DNA of 64,000 nucleotides from Monoplex corrugatus (GCA_030674185.1 CM060307.1:48199681-48263680); one strand, 5' to 3'. Shown: positions 34,460-44,834, counted from the stretch's first letter. Program-made: numbers and translations. The notes: generated from the letters alone by a model not told the origin.

Positions 34460-34570
34460 GTGTGTGTGTGTGTGTGTGCGTGCTTGTGTGTGTGTGTGTA
34501 TGTGTGTGTGTGTTTGTGTGCGTGCGAGTGAGTGTGTATGTGTTTGTGCTTGTGGGTGCGTGTGTGTGCA
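34360..34570. repeat. (GT)n microsatellite
   Basis: GT runs with GC and TT interruptions directly after the 43-bp array. Confidence 0.95.
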
Positions 34571-35164
34571 TGTGTCTGTATATCTGTGTATGGGTGTATG
34601 CTTATGTGTTCATATGGAAGACTGTTCGCGTATCGTAAGCTCTGTGGACGACACGGTTGTATTCTTTTCTTGTTCATGTCATGTTTATATGATTGGTTTA
34701 TCGTTGACTTGTGTTTTATGCATATCATTTTCTGTAAAGTGCAAACTTTAACAAACTTCAAAACACTGTACTACTCAAAGATAGTAACATTAGATCTCAG
34801 TTAACTTGTGACCTCACTGACCCCCAAAACACTTAGGAGCTTGCTTCCCGGGATGTTGTGCTGTGTGAATCGTCGTTATTTCCATTTCATTATCGTATAC
34901 AGTTTGTTCACTAACAGGAGTCGAACGTTTTATAAGTACTCTATCAAGGCCTGTCAGAATTAAAAAGATGAAAATATTGATATGGTTTGACTTTTTTTAA
35001 AATGACCTGTCTGCGTTCACGTGGTTTATGCGCAACTGGCTTTTCAGCCGTCCACCAGACATGTGTTCATTTTGTTGAGCTGAAGCTACAGGCGGTGGGA
35101 AGGGATGTGTTAGTGTCTGGCTGTGGGTGTGTTCGTTGTGTACGTGGACGTTGGCGAATCCTCA

Positions 35165-36316
35165 ATGACAGTCAAAAGGAGTGTGGGCGAACCTTCAGCA
35201 CAGACGACCAAGCGTGCACAAACCACGACAACCGCGCCTTCAGTGGAAGTGATCAGACAGAAACTGAAGGCGGACACCTCACGTTCAGGCGCCGCCTTCA
35301 GTGCCTTCTCTCGAGGAGGAATGATGTCGTTCCCTCACGCCGACTACATCACCACCCACGCCGACTCCCACGCTTACGTCGGTGTCGGCGTCATCGGTTC
35401 GCTGTTGCTCACAGTGTTAGGGTGTATGATCTTTCAATACTGCAAGAACAAGCAGCGGGAACACGTTACGCAAGACAGCGAAAGACGAGGTATAGGCACG
35501 GTGACCTCTGACACACAGCAGGCATACCATAACGAACAAGAAGACCTTGCCCACGAGGTCGGCGAGCAGCACAGCGTGATGTCCAGCAGCAGTGAGGAAG
35601 GGGAACACCGACAACTCACTGCCAGTGCAGGAGCAGCACAGGTAGCACGCTACTGCCTCATCCCCGACAGTCCTGCTTTTCCTCTTAACATCGCCGACAC
35701 AGTAGGCGAAACAAATTATCCTGACCGTGTAGGCGAAGCCAAAAGTACGGGAGAGGACATTCTGAAGTCCGACGCAAATAAAGACTTGGATAAAGTGGAC
35801 ACTATACAAAGCAGGGAAAGTCCTGCTTTTTCTCTTAGCATCACCGACACAGTAGGCGAAAAAAATGTTCCTGACCGTGTAGGCGAAGCGAAAAGTACCG
35901 GAGAGGACATTCTGAAGTCTGACGCAAATAGAAACCTGGACAAAGTGGACACTGTACAAAGCAGGGTCAACACTTCTGACGCGGTGATTACGGTCACACA
36001 GCATGACGACGATGAAGTCGACATAGGCAACACACATGACCAGACCAACAGTAGTGACCAAGCATCCGTCAAACAGACAGTACACAGTGACATCCGCCAT
36101 TGCGAGGACCAGGCATCAGGCACATCACCAGCCCAGGAGCTGCCCAGTCAGATGGACACAGCCAGTGACGTGTCGGGATACCTGGCCACGATGGTGATGG
36201 ACGTCAGCTCAGAGCACAGTGACGTCACAGGAGATCGTACTCGGAGCAGCTCGTCACGTACAACAGACGACAGTTGCCAGTCTTTAGAGTCATTCAGTCG
36301 CCTGCAGGAGGTGAAG
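35165..36316 (+). CDS. Exon with transmembrane segment (membrane protein gene)
   Basis: The frame is open from 35114; ATG at 35165 is the first Met. An overlapping plus-strand frame (34987-35511) is open too, but it crosses the membrane segment out of phase and turns Arg-rich, so it is less likely to be coding. A possible acceptor CTTTTCAG|CC at about 35050 does not open this frame. Acceptors at AATGACAG|TC or later are weak candidates if this is not the first exon. Confidence 0.7.
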
Positions 36317-37046
36317 GTAAAGCTTTGTCTTTAACAAATCAAAGTATTGTAGTGCGTATGATTCCCTTGTTTCTGACATAGGCCCTAACCTACTGAAAAA
36401 ATGCCCTTTGTTTTCCTTTGGGATCTGTAGTAGTAAATAGTGGTAGTAAAAGTAGTAGTAGTAACAGCAGCAACAACAACAGTAGTAGTAGTAGTTTGTT
36501 GTTGTAGTAGTAGTTGTTGTTGTAGACTGGTTCAAAGCCTAAACCTCACAGCTTATACACATCCCATCCTTGGAAACTGGTGGGATTTGTGTTTCGCATG
36601 TACATGGTCGGGTCTGACTGCAATCAGTTGTCAAAACCAAAAAGTAAAAAGAATTTACTAAGATATGAAAACGTGTTCATTAGACCATTGAATGAGTTAG
36701 TGAATTGTGCAGTTTTAAATTTAGATGGCGGTGAGGCCCAGAGATGTCCATACCGACATATTCTATCCAACGTAGCTGGCATTTGATGTCAGTCTTCCAA
36801 AGGCGGATCTAGCTCTGGAAGTGTCCAGCGTTACCAATCCATCAAGAGATGCATTGCTTCAAATATTGCCCAAGTAGCAGAATTGCCCCGTGGGAGTGCC
36901 GGGGGCTCTTTCAGTATCCCCACATTCTGGAAATTCTGTGGTAGAAATTTCTTCTTCGTCATTCTCTTCGTTTCTGCGTTGTTCCTTTACATTCTGTCAT
37001 TTCTTTGCATTCTGTCATTTCGTCCTATAATCCTCTGCCTTGTTGG

Positions 37047-37143
<97 letters not shown>

Positions 37144-37247
37144 GGGCTGGCGCTCGCGTGTGTGTGAGAGATAGAAAAACTAACTTGATTCAAGGGTCAT
37201 TCGCTGAACAAGCTTGAGTGTACTCCAGCTCAGCATTTGGTGTGTGT

Positions 37248-37299
<52 letters not shown>

Positions 37300-37301
37300 G
37301 T

Positions 37302-37339
<38 letters not shown>

Positions 37340-37739
37340 GCGCGCGCGCACACATACGCACGCACGCACGCACGAACGCACGCTCAAAAGAATCTGAGCG
37401 AAGATTTATCTGATATTTCAATGATCTTTATACAGTTTGGAACATTGAGGTACAATGAAAAATGGCAAAAACATTGTGCTTTGGCAGGATCAGTTACTTG
37501 TGTTTAGTGGCAACAAGCAGAAATATGACTGCATTTGTAGCAAGGATATCACCTGTCTGTGTGGATGGATGTGTTATACAATTATGGTTAACCTATTTAT
37601 GGTGGATCTTTAGCAAATGTTTGTCCATGGTCAGACCTTTTGATAAACAGAGACTGTCATCTACTGTGACTGATTGGTTTCTTTTCAAATGAGTACACAG
37701 AAAATGCTTTATGTGTAGAGTCTCTCTGTCTGTCTCTGT

Positions 37740-37808
<69 letters not shown>

Positions 37809-37908
37809 CAGAGAGAGAGAACCAGTATTCACAAGAATGCATGAAGAGGAAAAACATAATGCTAAAATGAATGCAAGTCTTTTCTACACACACATGCACA
37901 CGCTGCAC

Positions 37909-37987
<79 letters not shown>

Positions 37988-38104
37988 ACACACACACAAA
38001 AACCAGTATTCACAAGAATGCATTAAGAGGAAAAACGTATTAGTGCTAAAATGAATGTAAGTCTTTTCTACACACTCATGCACACGCTGCACTTATACAC
38101 ACAC

Positions 38105-38152
<48 letters not shown>

Positions 38153-38162
38153 CACACACACA

Positions 38163-38242
<80 letters not shown>

Positions 38243-40282
38243 ACACACAGAACCAGTATTCACAAGAATGCATGAAGAGGAAAAACATAATGCTAAAATG
38301 AATGCAAGTCTTTTCTACACACACATGCACACGCTGCACTTACACATACATACACACACACACACACACACACGCACGCACACACACACACGCACACACA
38401 CACGTACATGTACACACACGCACGCACACACACACCCACACGCACGCGCATGTTGCACCTACGCGTCTGCGCACGCACGCAGATTCTTAGCATGACTTAA
38501 TCGGTTTTATTTCTATAAGAAAAAAATTCTTCAAACTGAATGCTTCAATATTTTTAGCACATGGTTATCTCAGTGTCAAAACGAGTTTTGCGAAAATACA
38601 ACATCTTGTCTCGATTTGGCTTAAAATGTTTAGATATGTATTGATTTTGCAGGTGGTAAGCTGACGCTGCTTGTCGATCTTCCATATGACGCTGCTTGTC
38701 GATCTTCCATATGACGCTGCTTGTCGATCTTCCATATGACGCTGCTTGTCGATTTTCCATAAAACGACAGTCATCCTAAAATGAACAGACTGGGGGGAGG
38801 ACTGGGGGAACTGATGATGTAGAAGTTTTTGTGTTTCAGGCGCAGGCTGACTTCTCCCCATACCATATTGCCTGGAGCACACCTCGCTTCTCTCAGCATC
38901 CTTCTCTGAAACCGCGCCATTCGCAGAAAAGTTCTGCTGCCAAAAAACTAAACCTGGATGGTGGGGGTGGGAAACACTGTGACACCATACCCGAGACAGT
39001 CGGTGAGCAGAGCCAGTCGTCCACGGACAGCCTGGAAGCCAAACGTGACGGTCAGCGGTCGTCTGAAGACATCCATGGCTGGGTGTCCAGGAAGCCTGAG
39101 GATGCTTGGAACAGACCCGTTTCTGCTGACTATCGCACCCCACGACCTGTCTTCAATAAGGACAGACGGAGAAGTTTGGGCACTTGGCGGGCTGCAAGTG
39201 AAGACAGTGCTGAACAAGAACAGCTTCCGCTTCTTGCCTACTCTGTTTCAGAATATCGGAGAAGTTTAAAGAACATTGCCAGTGAAGCAGGCAGCACTGA
39301 AGATTTTAAGGAGGCCATGTCTCCGGAGCAGTCATACAGCTTGCCATCAGCTCACTCTTCTAGCCTACAGTCCGCAGCATTTTACAGTGACATGGATGCC
39401 TGTGGAATGTCACTGTCCATTGCTAACGTTTCTCCAGTGTACAGTGCTCACAACGAAGAAGAAACTCTCCTAAACTTGACATCAGATGTACCCGTCAACA
39501 TGGACAGCACGCTTGCTGATTTTCCAGAAATTACGCACAGCAGTGTTGGAGAGTGTAGCGCTGCATCTGTATCAGCATCATGGAATAACAAAAACGATCA
39601 AAATCAAGACCCCACGACAGCATCAGAGGATGCACAGAACAATAATAAGACTGTTTATGGCTTCGACACTTCACAGTCAGCAACAGAGACTTCTCTGTCG
39701 TCAGCAGAGTCTTTGATACAATCTTCCACATCACCCTCCTACATACACTCCTCTGGAAGTGAGCAGTTTTCTTCTGACCCCTCACCAGAGCAGATGCACA
39801 CACTGTCAAACAGATATGAGAGAGTTGATGTAGAAAGTGGTTCAGCTGTGTCAACATCATCTGGTTCCAAGTCACCCAGATCAAGGGCAGTGGGCACGAT
39901 GGACATTTTTAAAATTCCCTATCCCGTACACTCTACTGTACTGACGACTTTAGCCGTTCCCTCGTGGAGAAAAGGTGCAGACAAAACCAGCCTACCAAGG
40001 TCAGTATCATCAACGGCAAAGCCCATGGTACAGGGAACATTGTTAGATCCAGGTCACAGGCAGCTGTGCAGGTCCAGGACGTCAGAGTCTATCAGCTCTT
40101 CCACCCACAACCTTCATCAGCCGATGAGTCTGGGTTCATCCAGTGACGTCAGCGTTGCAGGATCGTCTGCCAGTCGGCTGTCTCTACAGGACCCTTCCTT
40201 CACCTGGGACAACGAGTTCACTGCCTCAGATTGCGCTCACAATGACTCTCTCACCTGGGAAGACGATCCGTATCTTAATTGA
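35165..40282 (+). CDS. Single-pass membrane protein with a long Ser/Thr-rich cytoplasmic tail, two exons
   Basis: The coding exons are 35165-36316 and 38840-40282, joined in phase 0 at GTGAAG|GTAAAG and TTGTGTTTCAG|GCGCAG, giving 864 residues if translation begins at the ATG at 35165. An in-frame stop at 35111-35113 limits the frame upstream. There is no signal peptide at that ATG, so a missing 5' exon is possible. Residues 10-25 are Thr-rich and residues about 71-91 are a strongly hydrophobic helix ([20 protein letters not shown]) followed by the basic CKNKQR. This suggests an outside N-terminus and a roughly 770-residue inside tail. The tail is acidic, Ser/Thr-rich and predicted disordered, with a 50-residue tandem duplication (169-268). 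It ends with the acidic-aromatic [10 protein letters not shown]. No enzymatic domain or known family is recognised. The 2.5-kb intron carries a SINE-B piece and several microsatellites. Confidence 0.75.
35669..35968 (+). repeat. In-frame 150-bp tandem duplication in the membrane protein
   Basis: Units 35669-35818 and 35819-35968 each encode 50 residues: SPAF.L.I.DTVGE..., [20 protein letters not shown], and ..LDKVDT.QSR. About 42 of 50 residues are identical. Substitutions are spread along the unit, and the exact 150-bp length keeps the frame. Confidence 0.9.
36430..36530. repeat. (GTA)n/(ACA)n/(GTT)n triplet repeat
   Basis: AGT/GTA triplets, then CAA/CAG, then GTA and GTT triplets, in the intron of the membrane protein gene about 115 bp past the donor. 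Confidence 0.9.
36886..37045 (+). mobile_element. SINE-B, 5' part only
   Basis: Starts at the family 5' end (CCCCGTGGGAGTGCCGGGGG, then CTCTTTCAGTATCCCCACAT) with a 20-bp deletion, and stops at CTGCCTTGTTGGTCCGTGTG, where a 90-bp GT microsatellite begins. Confidence 0.7.
37050..37360. repeat. Two (GT)n microsatellites
   Basis: GT run at 37050-37140 and a second at 37240-37340 ending in CGCGCGCGCACAC and GCACGCAC. They are separated by 95 bp of unique sequence. Confidence 0.95.
37735..38455. repeat. Triplicated block of unique sequence plus (CA)n
   Basis: A 95-bp unique segment (ACCAGTATTCACAAGAATGC, ATGAAGAGGAAAAACATAAT, CTTTTCTACACACACATGCA, CACGCTGCACTTACAC) occurs three times, at about 37820, 38001 and 38251. 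Each is followed by a long CA run. Copies 1 and 3 are nearly identical; copy 2 has a 3-bp insertion and substitutions. Confidence 0.9.
38663..38762. repeat. 25-bp tandem repeat beside a splice acceptor
   Basis: Four units of GACGCTGCTTGTCGATCTTC..CATAT, the last changed to GATTTTCCATAAAA. The array ends 78 bp before the acceptor at 38839/38840. Confidence 0.9.
38840..40282 (+). CDS. Terminal coding exon (membrane protein gene)
   Basis: 480 codons plus stop, open throughout. Composition is Ser-rich (runs such as [25 protein letters not shown]), with no hydrophobic segment and few cysteines. The long open frame, a good acceptor with polypyrimidine GTTTTTGTGTTTCAG, and phase agreement with the upstream exon support coding. 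Confidence 0.78.
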   Translation, partial: AQADFSPYHIAWSTPRFSQHPSLKPRHSQKSSAAKKLNLDGGGGKHCDTIPETVGEQSQSSTDSLEAKRDGQRSSEDIHGWVSRKPEDAWNRPVSADYRTPRPVFNKDRRRSLGTWRAASEDSAEQEQLPLLAYSVSEYRRSLKNIASEAGSTEDFKEAMSPEQSYSLPSAHSSSLQSAAFYSDMDACGMSLSIANVSPVYSAHNEEETLLNLTSDVPVNMDSTLADFPEITHSSVGECSAASVSASWNNKNDQNQDPTTASEDAQNNNKTVYGFDTSQSATETSLSSAESLIQSSTSPSYIHSSGSEQFSSDPSPEQMHTLSNRYERVDVESGSAVSTSSGSKSPRSRAVGTMDIFKIPYPVHSTVLTTLAVPSWRKGADKTSLPRSVSSTAKPMVQGTLLDPGHRQLCRSRTSESISSSTHNLHQPMSLGSSSDVSVAGSSASRLSLQDPSFTWDNEFTASDCAHNDSLTWEDDPYLN

Positions 40283-40350
40283 TATACCAAATTTACCTGG
40301 TTGTTGTGATCCGTATCTTAACTCAGATGCCACAGTTACCTGGTTGTTGA
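40265..40350 (+). repeat. 43-bp tandem duplication across the stop codon
   Basis: GATCCGTATCTTAA at 40265 and again at 40308, each followed at the same distance by TTACCTGGTTGTTG. The first copy contains the TGA that ends the membrane protein; the second has diverged so that the same frame position is open. Confidence 0.7.
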
Positions 40351-40614
40351 CAACAGTTTATGGTTCTGTTCAAGCAATGAAGTGGTCTAAAAAAGCAAAC
40401 TGATCCTGCTACAAGTTGTTATATCCTTTTTTTCGGATCATTTCTCGTCATTGAATTTCTTGGACGTCTCTGGAAACGTTCCAAAATGAAGCTCAGCTTG
40501 TTGCTGTACATTGGTGTCCAGAGAAACATTCAGGCAATTACCAGCTTCCGCCAACAGGTTGCTAAGAAAACTTACATCATGCTGTCGTGATGTTTGATGT
40601 TAAACAATGTACTT

Positions 40615-40928
40615 TGTCGCTCAAGAACCAGAAAAAACACGAAAAGAGAATAAGAATGCGTATTTAATACAACAAGACAAGACATAAAAGCTTTTTCTCA
40701 CACTGGACCGAGCTGCAGGCAAATTTCAGTCTTTTTTCCCTAATTTTTGTATCTGGTTTTTTTAATTTTTTTTATATTTTTTTTTTTATCTTACGCTTGA
40801 CAAAGGCCAGTTGGCCGAAAATTTGCGCCTGTCTTGTCTGGTTGTATTAACACGCGTTCTTATTCTCTGTTCGGGTTTTTTCTGGTTCCTATTTACTTGA
40901 GCGCGGGCAGTCACACTTGTTTTGGATT
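40615..40928. mobile_element. Foldback (long inverted-repeat) element, copy 1
   Basis: The left arm contains AGAATAAGAATGCGTATTTA and ATACAACAAGACAAGACA. The right arm contains TGTCTTGTCTGGTTGTATTA and ACACGCGTTCTTATTCTCT, its reverse complement. Outer flanks CTCAAGAACCAGAAAAAAC and GTTTTTTCTGGTTCCTATTT are also complementary. The right arm keeps CGCTTGACAAAGGCCAGTTG, which the left arm has lost. Copy 2 is at 62915-63280. Confidence 0.75.
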
Positions 40929-41080
40929 TCATGTCGCTCAAATTGACGTAACATAATGGAATTATTTAAAGTGTATTTGCGTACGTACTCGGTTGACGCA
41001 GATTCGATTTTGCATGTTTTGTAAGTGTATGCTTAATTAACTTGATCCCGGCCTGCCCCTCTCCCCCCCCCCCCACCCCA

Positions 41081-41215
41081 CCCATGGGGATACCGGGGGT
41101 TCTTTCAGTATAAGCAATATCCACACCTTCTGGAATTCTGTGCTAGACATTTCTTCTTTTTTGTCACTTTTTTTCTGCCTTGTTCCTTTGCTTTCTGTCA
41201 TTTCTTCTTACAATT
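41081..41215 (+). mobile_element. SINE-B, 5' part only
   Basis: CCATGGGGATACCGGGGGTT, then CTTTCAGTATAAGCAATATC and the pyrimidine-rich section to TTCTTACAATTG, where similarity ends. A C-run (41062-41077) precedes it. Confidence 0.7.
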
Positions 41216-41587
41216 GAATCCTTCCCGAAAATGGAACATTTTCAAAAAAGTGTTTTCCCCACTCCCTCCTTCCTTACAGATTTTGAGTTTTCATTCAATG
41301 AAATTGGCCTGGTCTTAAGCCGCAAATATACTGTACAAAAGTTTGCATGCTATAGCTGTGCACCTTGTGAATCATGTGATATATGTATCCCCAACTGCAC
41401 ACCTATGATTACAGATACTTTCAAAAAATGGAGGATCATACGTGCAAATATTTTTATAATGTGATTCAGTGGTCCAGATGATAATAGTGGATGGAGAGTG
41501 GATGTTAAATTTAGTATGTGGCAGCCGTTGTCTGTGTGCCACCTATCGTTGCTCTGTCTACCTGCATTATAGTCTGCTGTGGGGAGG

Positions 41588-42225
41588 GAGAAGAATGGCA
41601 GAATGGTTCAGACGTTCGTCCGCCAATAACTTAACTCGAGGTTCCAGGGTTCGTTCCCCGTACAGGCCTCGAATTTTCTCCTCAATTGGACCGGAAAATC
41701 GAACTGAACTGAACGGAAGGGGACGAAAAACGAGTCGAACTCGTGTGCCTTCAGGCTGGGAACGCTAAAGATCCCACGGCAGTTAAAAATCGTAAAGAGC
41801 AGGACATTGCCCAGCTGCCTTGGTATAAAACACTGGAGAGATAGGCTGATTTCCCAGGTCCGATCCCTTGAAGACCAATTAGCCGTCTTGCCTTTCTGAA
41901 GTCTTGGTTAAAAAAAAATGAATATGAATGAATAATATTTGACGCGAAGGAGAGGGGAAGGGCGCCGTCCTGGTGGTGCTGGTCCCGGGAAATGTTGAGG
42001 TCTCTTCCACCTCACTCCCCTAGGACCCCAGAGTTATGGACTTATCTAGGAACGACCTCAGGACCTGACCAGATTGCGAGTTTACATGCAGGCCAAAGGC
42101 TTGTGCCGTGATCATTCTGGATCTTCTCCATCACATGGTACCTGTGATGTTAGTGCATATGAATTCATTCCGAGCGCGGAGACGTCGTCTTGAGAAATTG
42201 AAACTGAAATTGAAACTGTTTGAAT
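41588..42225 (+). mobile_element. SINE-A, second full-length copy
   Basis: Aligns end to end with 4208-4840: head GGCAGAATGGTTCAGACGTT with box B-like GGTTCGTTCC, body, then tail GAAATTGAAACTGAAATTGA. It lies 1.3 kb past the membrane protein gene. Confidence 0.85.
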
Positions 42226-42480
42226 TAAACTAACTTTCGCATAAAATTGGGAGCTGCAGGAATAATTCTAAGTCTACTATCTTTCTTGTGATAATATGCT
42301 AGGCTGTTCGCCAGCAAGTCGTATTGTGAACTGCAGGTATAATTGACGAGGCTAGCTGCTTTTCTGTGATGGTATGTTAGTCTGCTTACCGCCACGAATG
42401 TTGTGAACTGCAGGTATAATTAGTCAGACTACATGTTTCCTCTGATAATGTTAATCTGCTTACCGACACTAACATTGTTT

Positions 42481-43025
42481 CCCCCGTGGGGATTCCGGGG
42501 GTCCTTTCAGTATAAACAGTATCCCCACCTTCTGGAAATTCTGTGCTGGAAATTTCCTCTTTTCTGTCACACTCTGTTTCTGCCTTGTTCCTTTGCTTTC
42601 TGTCATTTCTTCCTATCATTTTCTGCCATGCTGGTTCATTCACCTGTGTGTGATCGATGATGTCTTGCGTACTTTTGCTTAGGATTGATAATTGGGTACA
42701 TGTATTAAGTGCATTTTTGTCTGTAGGGAGGCGAGATACGCGGAAACAATTTCAGGCAATTTATGCCCTTTTTTATATTTACTTTGGTGTCCTCAGATAT
42801 GCTTAAATTTGTATTCGTCTTTTTTAAATTCCCTATGCGATGAATTGGACGGAGTGGTCACCGCCTGGGGCATGTCCTTAGATTATGCGTGCGAATGCAT
42901 TGATATGTGTACTTAATTTTCTTCTTTCTTTCCTGTTGTTTTGTATGTTTGTATGGTTTGAAGCGATTATAGCCCTGATATGTTTCTACGCAGTCGGCGG
43001 GGTGTTAAACAACAGTAACAATAAC
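42481..43025 (+). mobile_element. SINE-B copy 4, full length
   Basis: Begins CCCCCGTGGGGATTCCGGGG and ends CGCAGTCGGCGGGGTGTTAA followed by AACAACAGTAACAATAACA. It is preceded by short repeated motifs (GTGAACTGCAGGTATAATTA at 42325 and 42410; CTGCTTACCG at 42380 and 42455), which recur in altered form at 43033-43225, so the element sits inside a degenerate tandem repeat. Confidence 0.85.
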
Positions 43026-43344
43026 ACTAATATTGTGAACTGCACGTATGATTAGTCAGGCTACATGTTTTTCTGTGATAAGATTATTCGGCCTGTCGCC
43101 AACTAATACTGTGAATGCAGGTGTAGTTATAGGGCTAGCATTCACAGTATAGTTATCAGGCTGTCTTCTTTGCCGTAATAACATTAATCTGGTTGCCGTC
43201 AAGTAGTGTTGTGAATTGCAAAGTATGATTAATAACCATACCTGCTTTCCTGTTATAAAAACGTGCATTTAAGGGAAGCAAACAGGCCCCAACTGATATT
43301 CCTGGTTGGACAGAGTTAGTTCCCGCACCCCTCGCCCCTCGCCC

Positions 43345-43740
43345 CCCCCCCCCCCCCTTTAAGGGGTGGTCTGGGTGGTGACCTTTTGGGTGAGATGGTA
43401 AACAGACGTCCTGTGTACTGCAAGCATTCAACACATTAAAAAATAGTAGAACACACGCACGCACGCACGCCACACGCACCACACACACACACACACACCA
43501 CACACACACACACCACACACACCACACAGAATCCGTGTCAATAAAGTTGTTCTTGCAAATTATATTAAAAACCCTTTGAATAGGTAAACTGTAACACAGG
43601 CATACAAAGTCAAAACAAAATAAAACAACTTCCCCAAAACAACAAACAACAACAAAAAAGTGGCACTACACTATGGTGACAGTGTCACCAAGGAGAGCAG
43701 CCTGAATTTTTATGTAATAAAGCTATTATGATGAGAAAGA
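43345..43740 (+). mobile_element. SINE-F, degenerate fragment
   Basis: Shows GTGGTGACCTTTTGGGTGAG..ATGGTAAAC near the start and GTGTCACCAAGGAGAGCAGC..CTGAATTTT at the end, with a CA insertion (43452-43530). The word order resembles the gastropod SINE suspected at 7055-7290. Confidence 0.4.
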
Positions 43741-43794
43741 TTGTAAAGTGCAAAAGAATGATAAATAGATGATGAAACGAAACGGAACGAACGA

Positions 43795-44035
43795 ACGAAC
43801 AATGAGTTTCACTTCCAGTTTCATTTTCTCAAGATGACGTCTTCGCCTCTCGGAACGAATTCCATATGCACTAACGTCACAGGTGCCATGTGTATGGTGA
43901 CCATGGCACAAGCCTTAAGCCTGCACATAAACCCACAAGCTGGTCAGGTCCTGAGGCCTTACCTAATCTGTTTTACTTAGTCTATATTTTATACTGGTAT
44001 TGTATCAGCCTACCGCTGGATAACGAATGAATGAA
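43795..44035 (-). mobile_element. SINE-A-related 3' copy, reverse; left arm of an inverted pair
   Basis: Reverse complement of the SINE-A tail (CAAGATGACGTCTTCGCCTC, GGAACGAATTCCATATGCAC), plus an upstream segment not in the full copies (TACTGGTATTGTATCAGCCT) that is shared with 44580-44800. Confidence 0.75.
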
Positions 44036-44357
44036 TGAATGAATGAATGAATAAATAATAGAAAAATACAACGCCACTTTAACAGTCGCTCTTTGTCTGA
44101 GGACGGTTATGCTCTGTTTCCCAATGAGTAACAGATACTTCAGGTTTACTGTGGTTAAAGATGATCCCCACGAACGATAACCATGACGCTCTCAAGTCAA
44201 AAGGTCAGTCACCGCTTTTGTGAAATAGAAACCAGAAACACACTAAAAGATGATAAGAACACATAGTTTATTGACGAAACAAGACCTGCTGACATTTTTT
44301 TGCCAACTGGTCTGTATCACACTTAAAAAAAGAAGAAAAAATAAAGCAAAGAAAAAA

Positions 44358-44399
<42 letters not shown>

Positions 44400-44579
44400 C
44401 AACCGAAAACAAAAGAAAAAAAATCATGGACTGGATCAGAGACATTATATAGATGTCTTTGGACTGGATTGAATTGGATTGGATCGGATCATGAGTTTAT
44501 ACAGAATAGCTAGTTCGTTAATTTTTCATTTATTTTCTTTATATGTATGTTCCTTTTTTGAAGACAAGATACACATGTC

Positions 44580-44800
44580 ATTTACATGTAACCAAGATTA
44601 TTCCAGTGATAGGCTGATACAATGCCGGTATAAAATATAAACTAGGTAAAACATAGGCTAGGTAGGACCTGACCAGCCAATGGGTTTAAGTGCAGGCTTA
44701 AGGCTTGTGCCATGATCACCATACACATGGCACCTGTGACGTTAGTGCATATGGAATTCGTTCCGAGCGTGGAGACATTGTCTTGAGAAACTGAAACTGA
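44580..44800 (+). mobile_element. SINE-A-related 3' copy, forward; right arm of the inverted pair
   Basis: Forward match to 43795-44035 over about 210 bp (AGGCTGATACAATGCCGGTA, GGACCTGACCAGCC, GGAATTCGTTCCGAGCGTGG). The two define a subfamily whose middle differs from the full-length copies. The 545 bp between them hold a CA run (44366-44399) and no gene. Confidence 0.75.
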
Positions 44801-44834
44801 AATGGATCATGTTCATTTTCTGCCTGAAAATGTG

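Noticed and set aside
34987..35511. Plus-strand 174-codon frame overlapping the start of the membrane protein exon, with a fair acceptor near 35050
   Set aside because: It becomes an Arg/His-rich shadow across the transmembrane segment; kept only as a note because its first 90 residues could in principle be an alternative exon.
35417..36100. Minus-strand 227-codon frame opposite the membrane protein exon
   Set aside because: A shadow of the plus-strand exon: it mirrors the duplicated unit, and there is no splice evidence on the minus strand.
38565..39143. Minus-strand 192-codon frame ([15 protein letters not shown]...)
   Set aside because: Antisense shadow of the terminal coding exon joined to the 25-bp repeat; no independent support.
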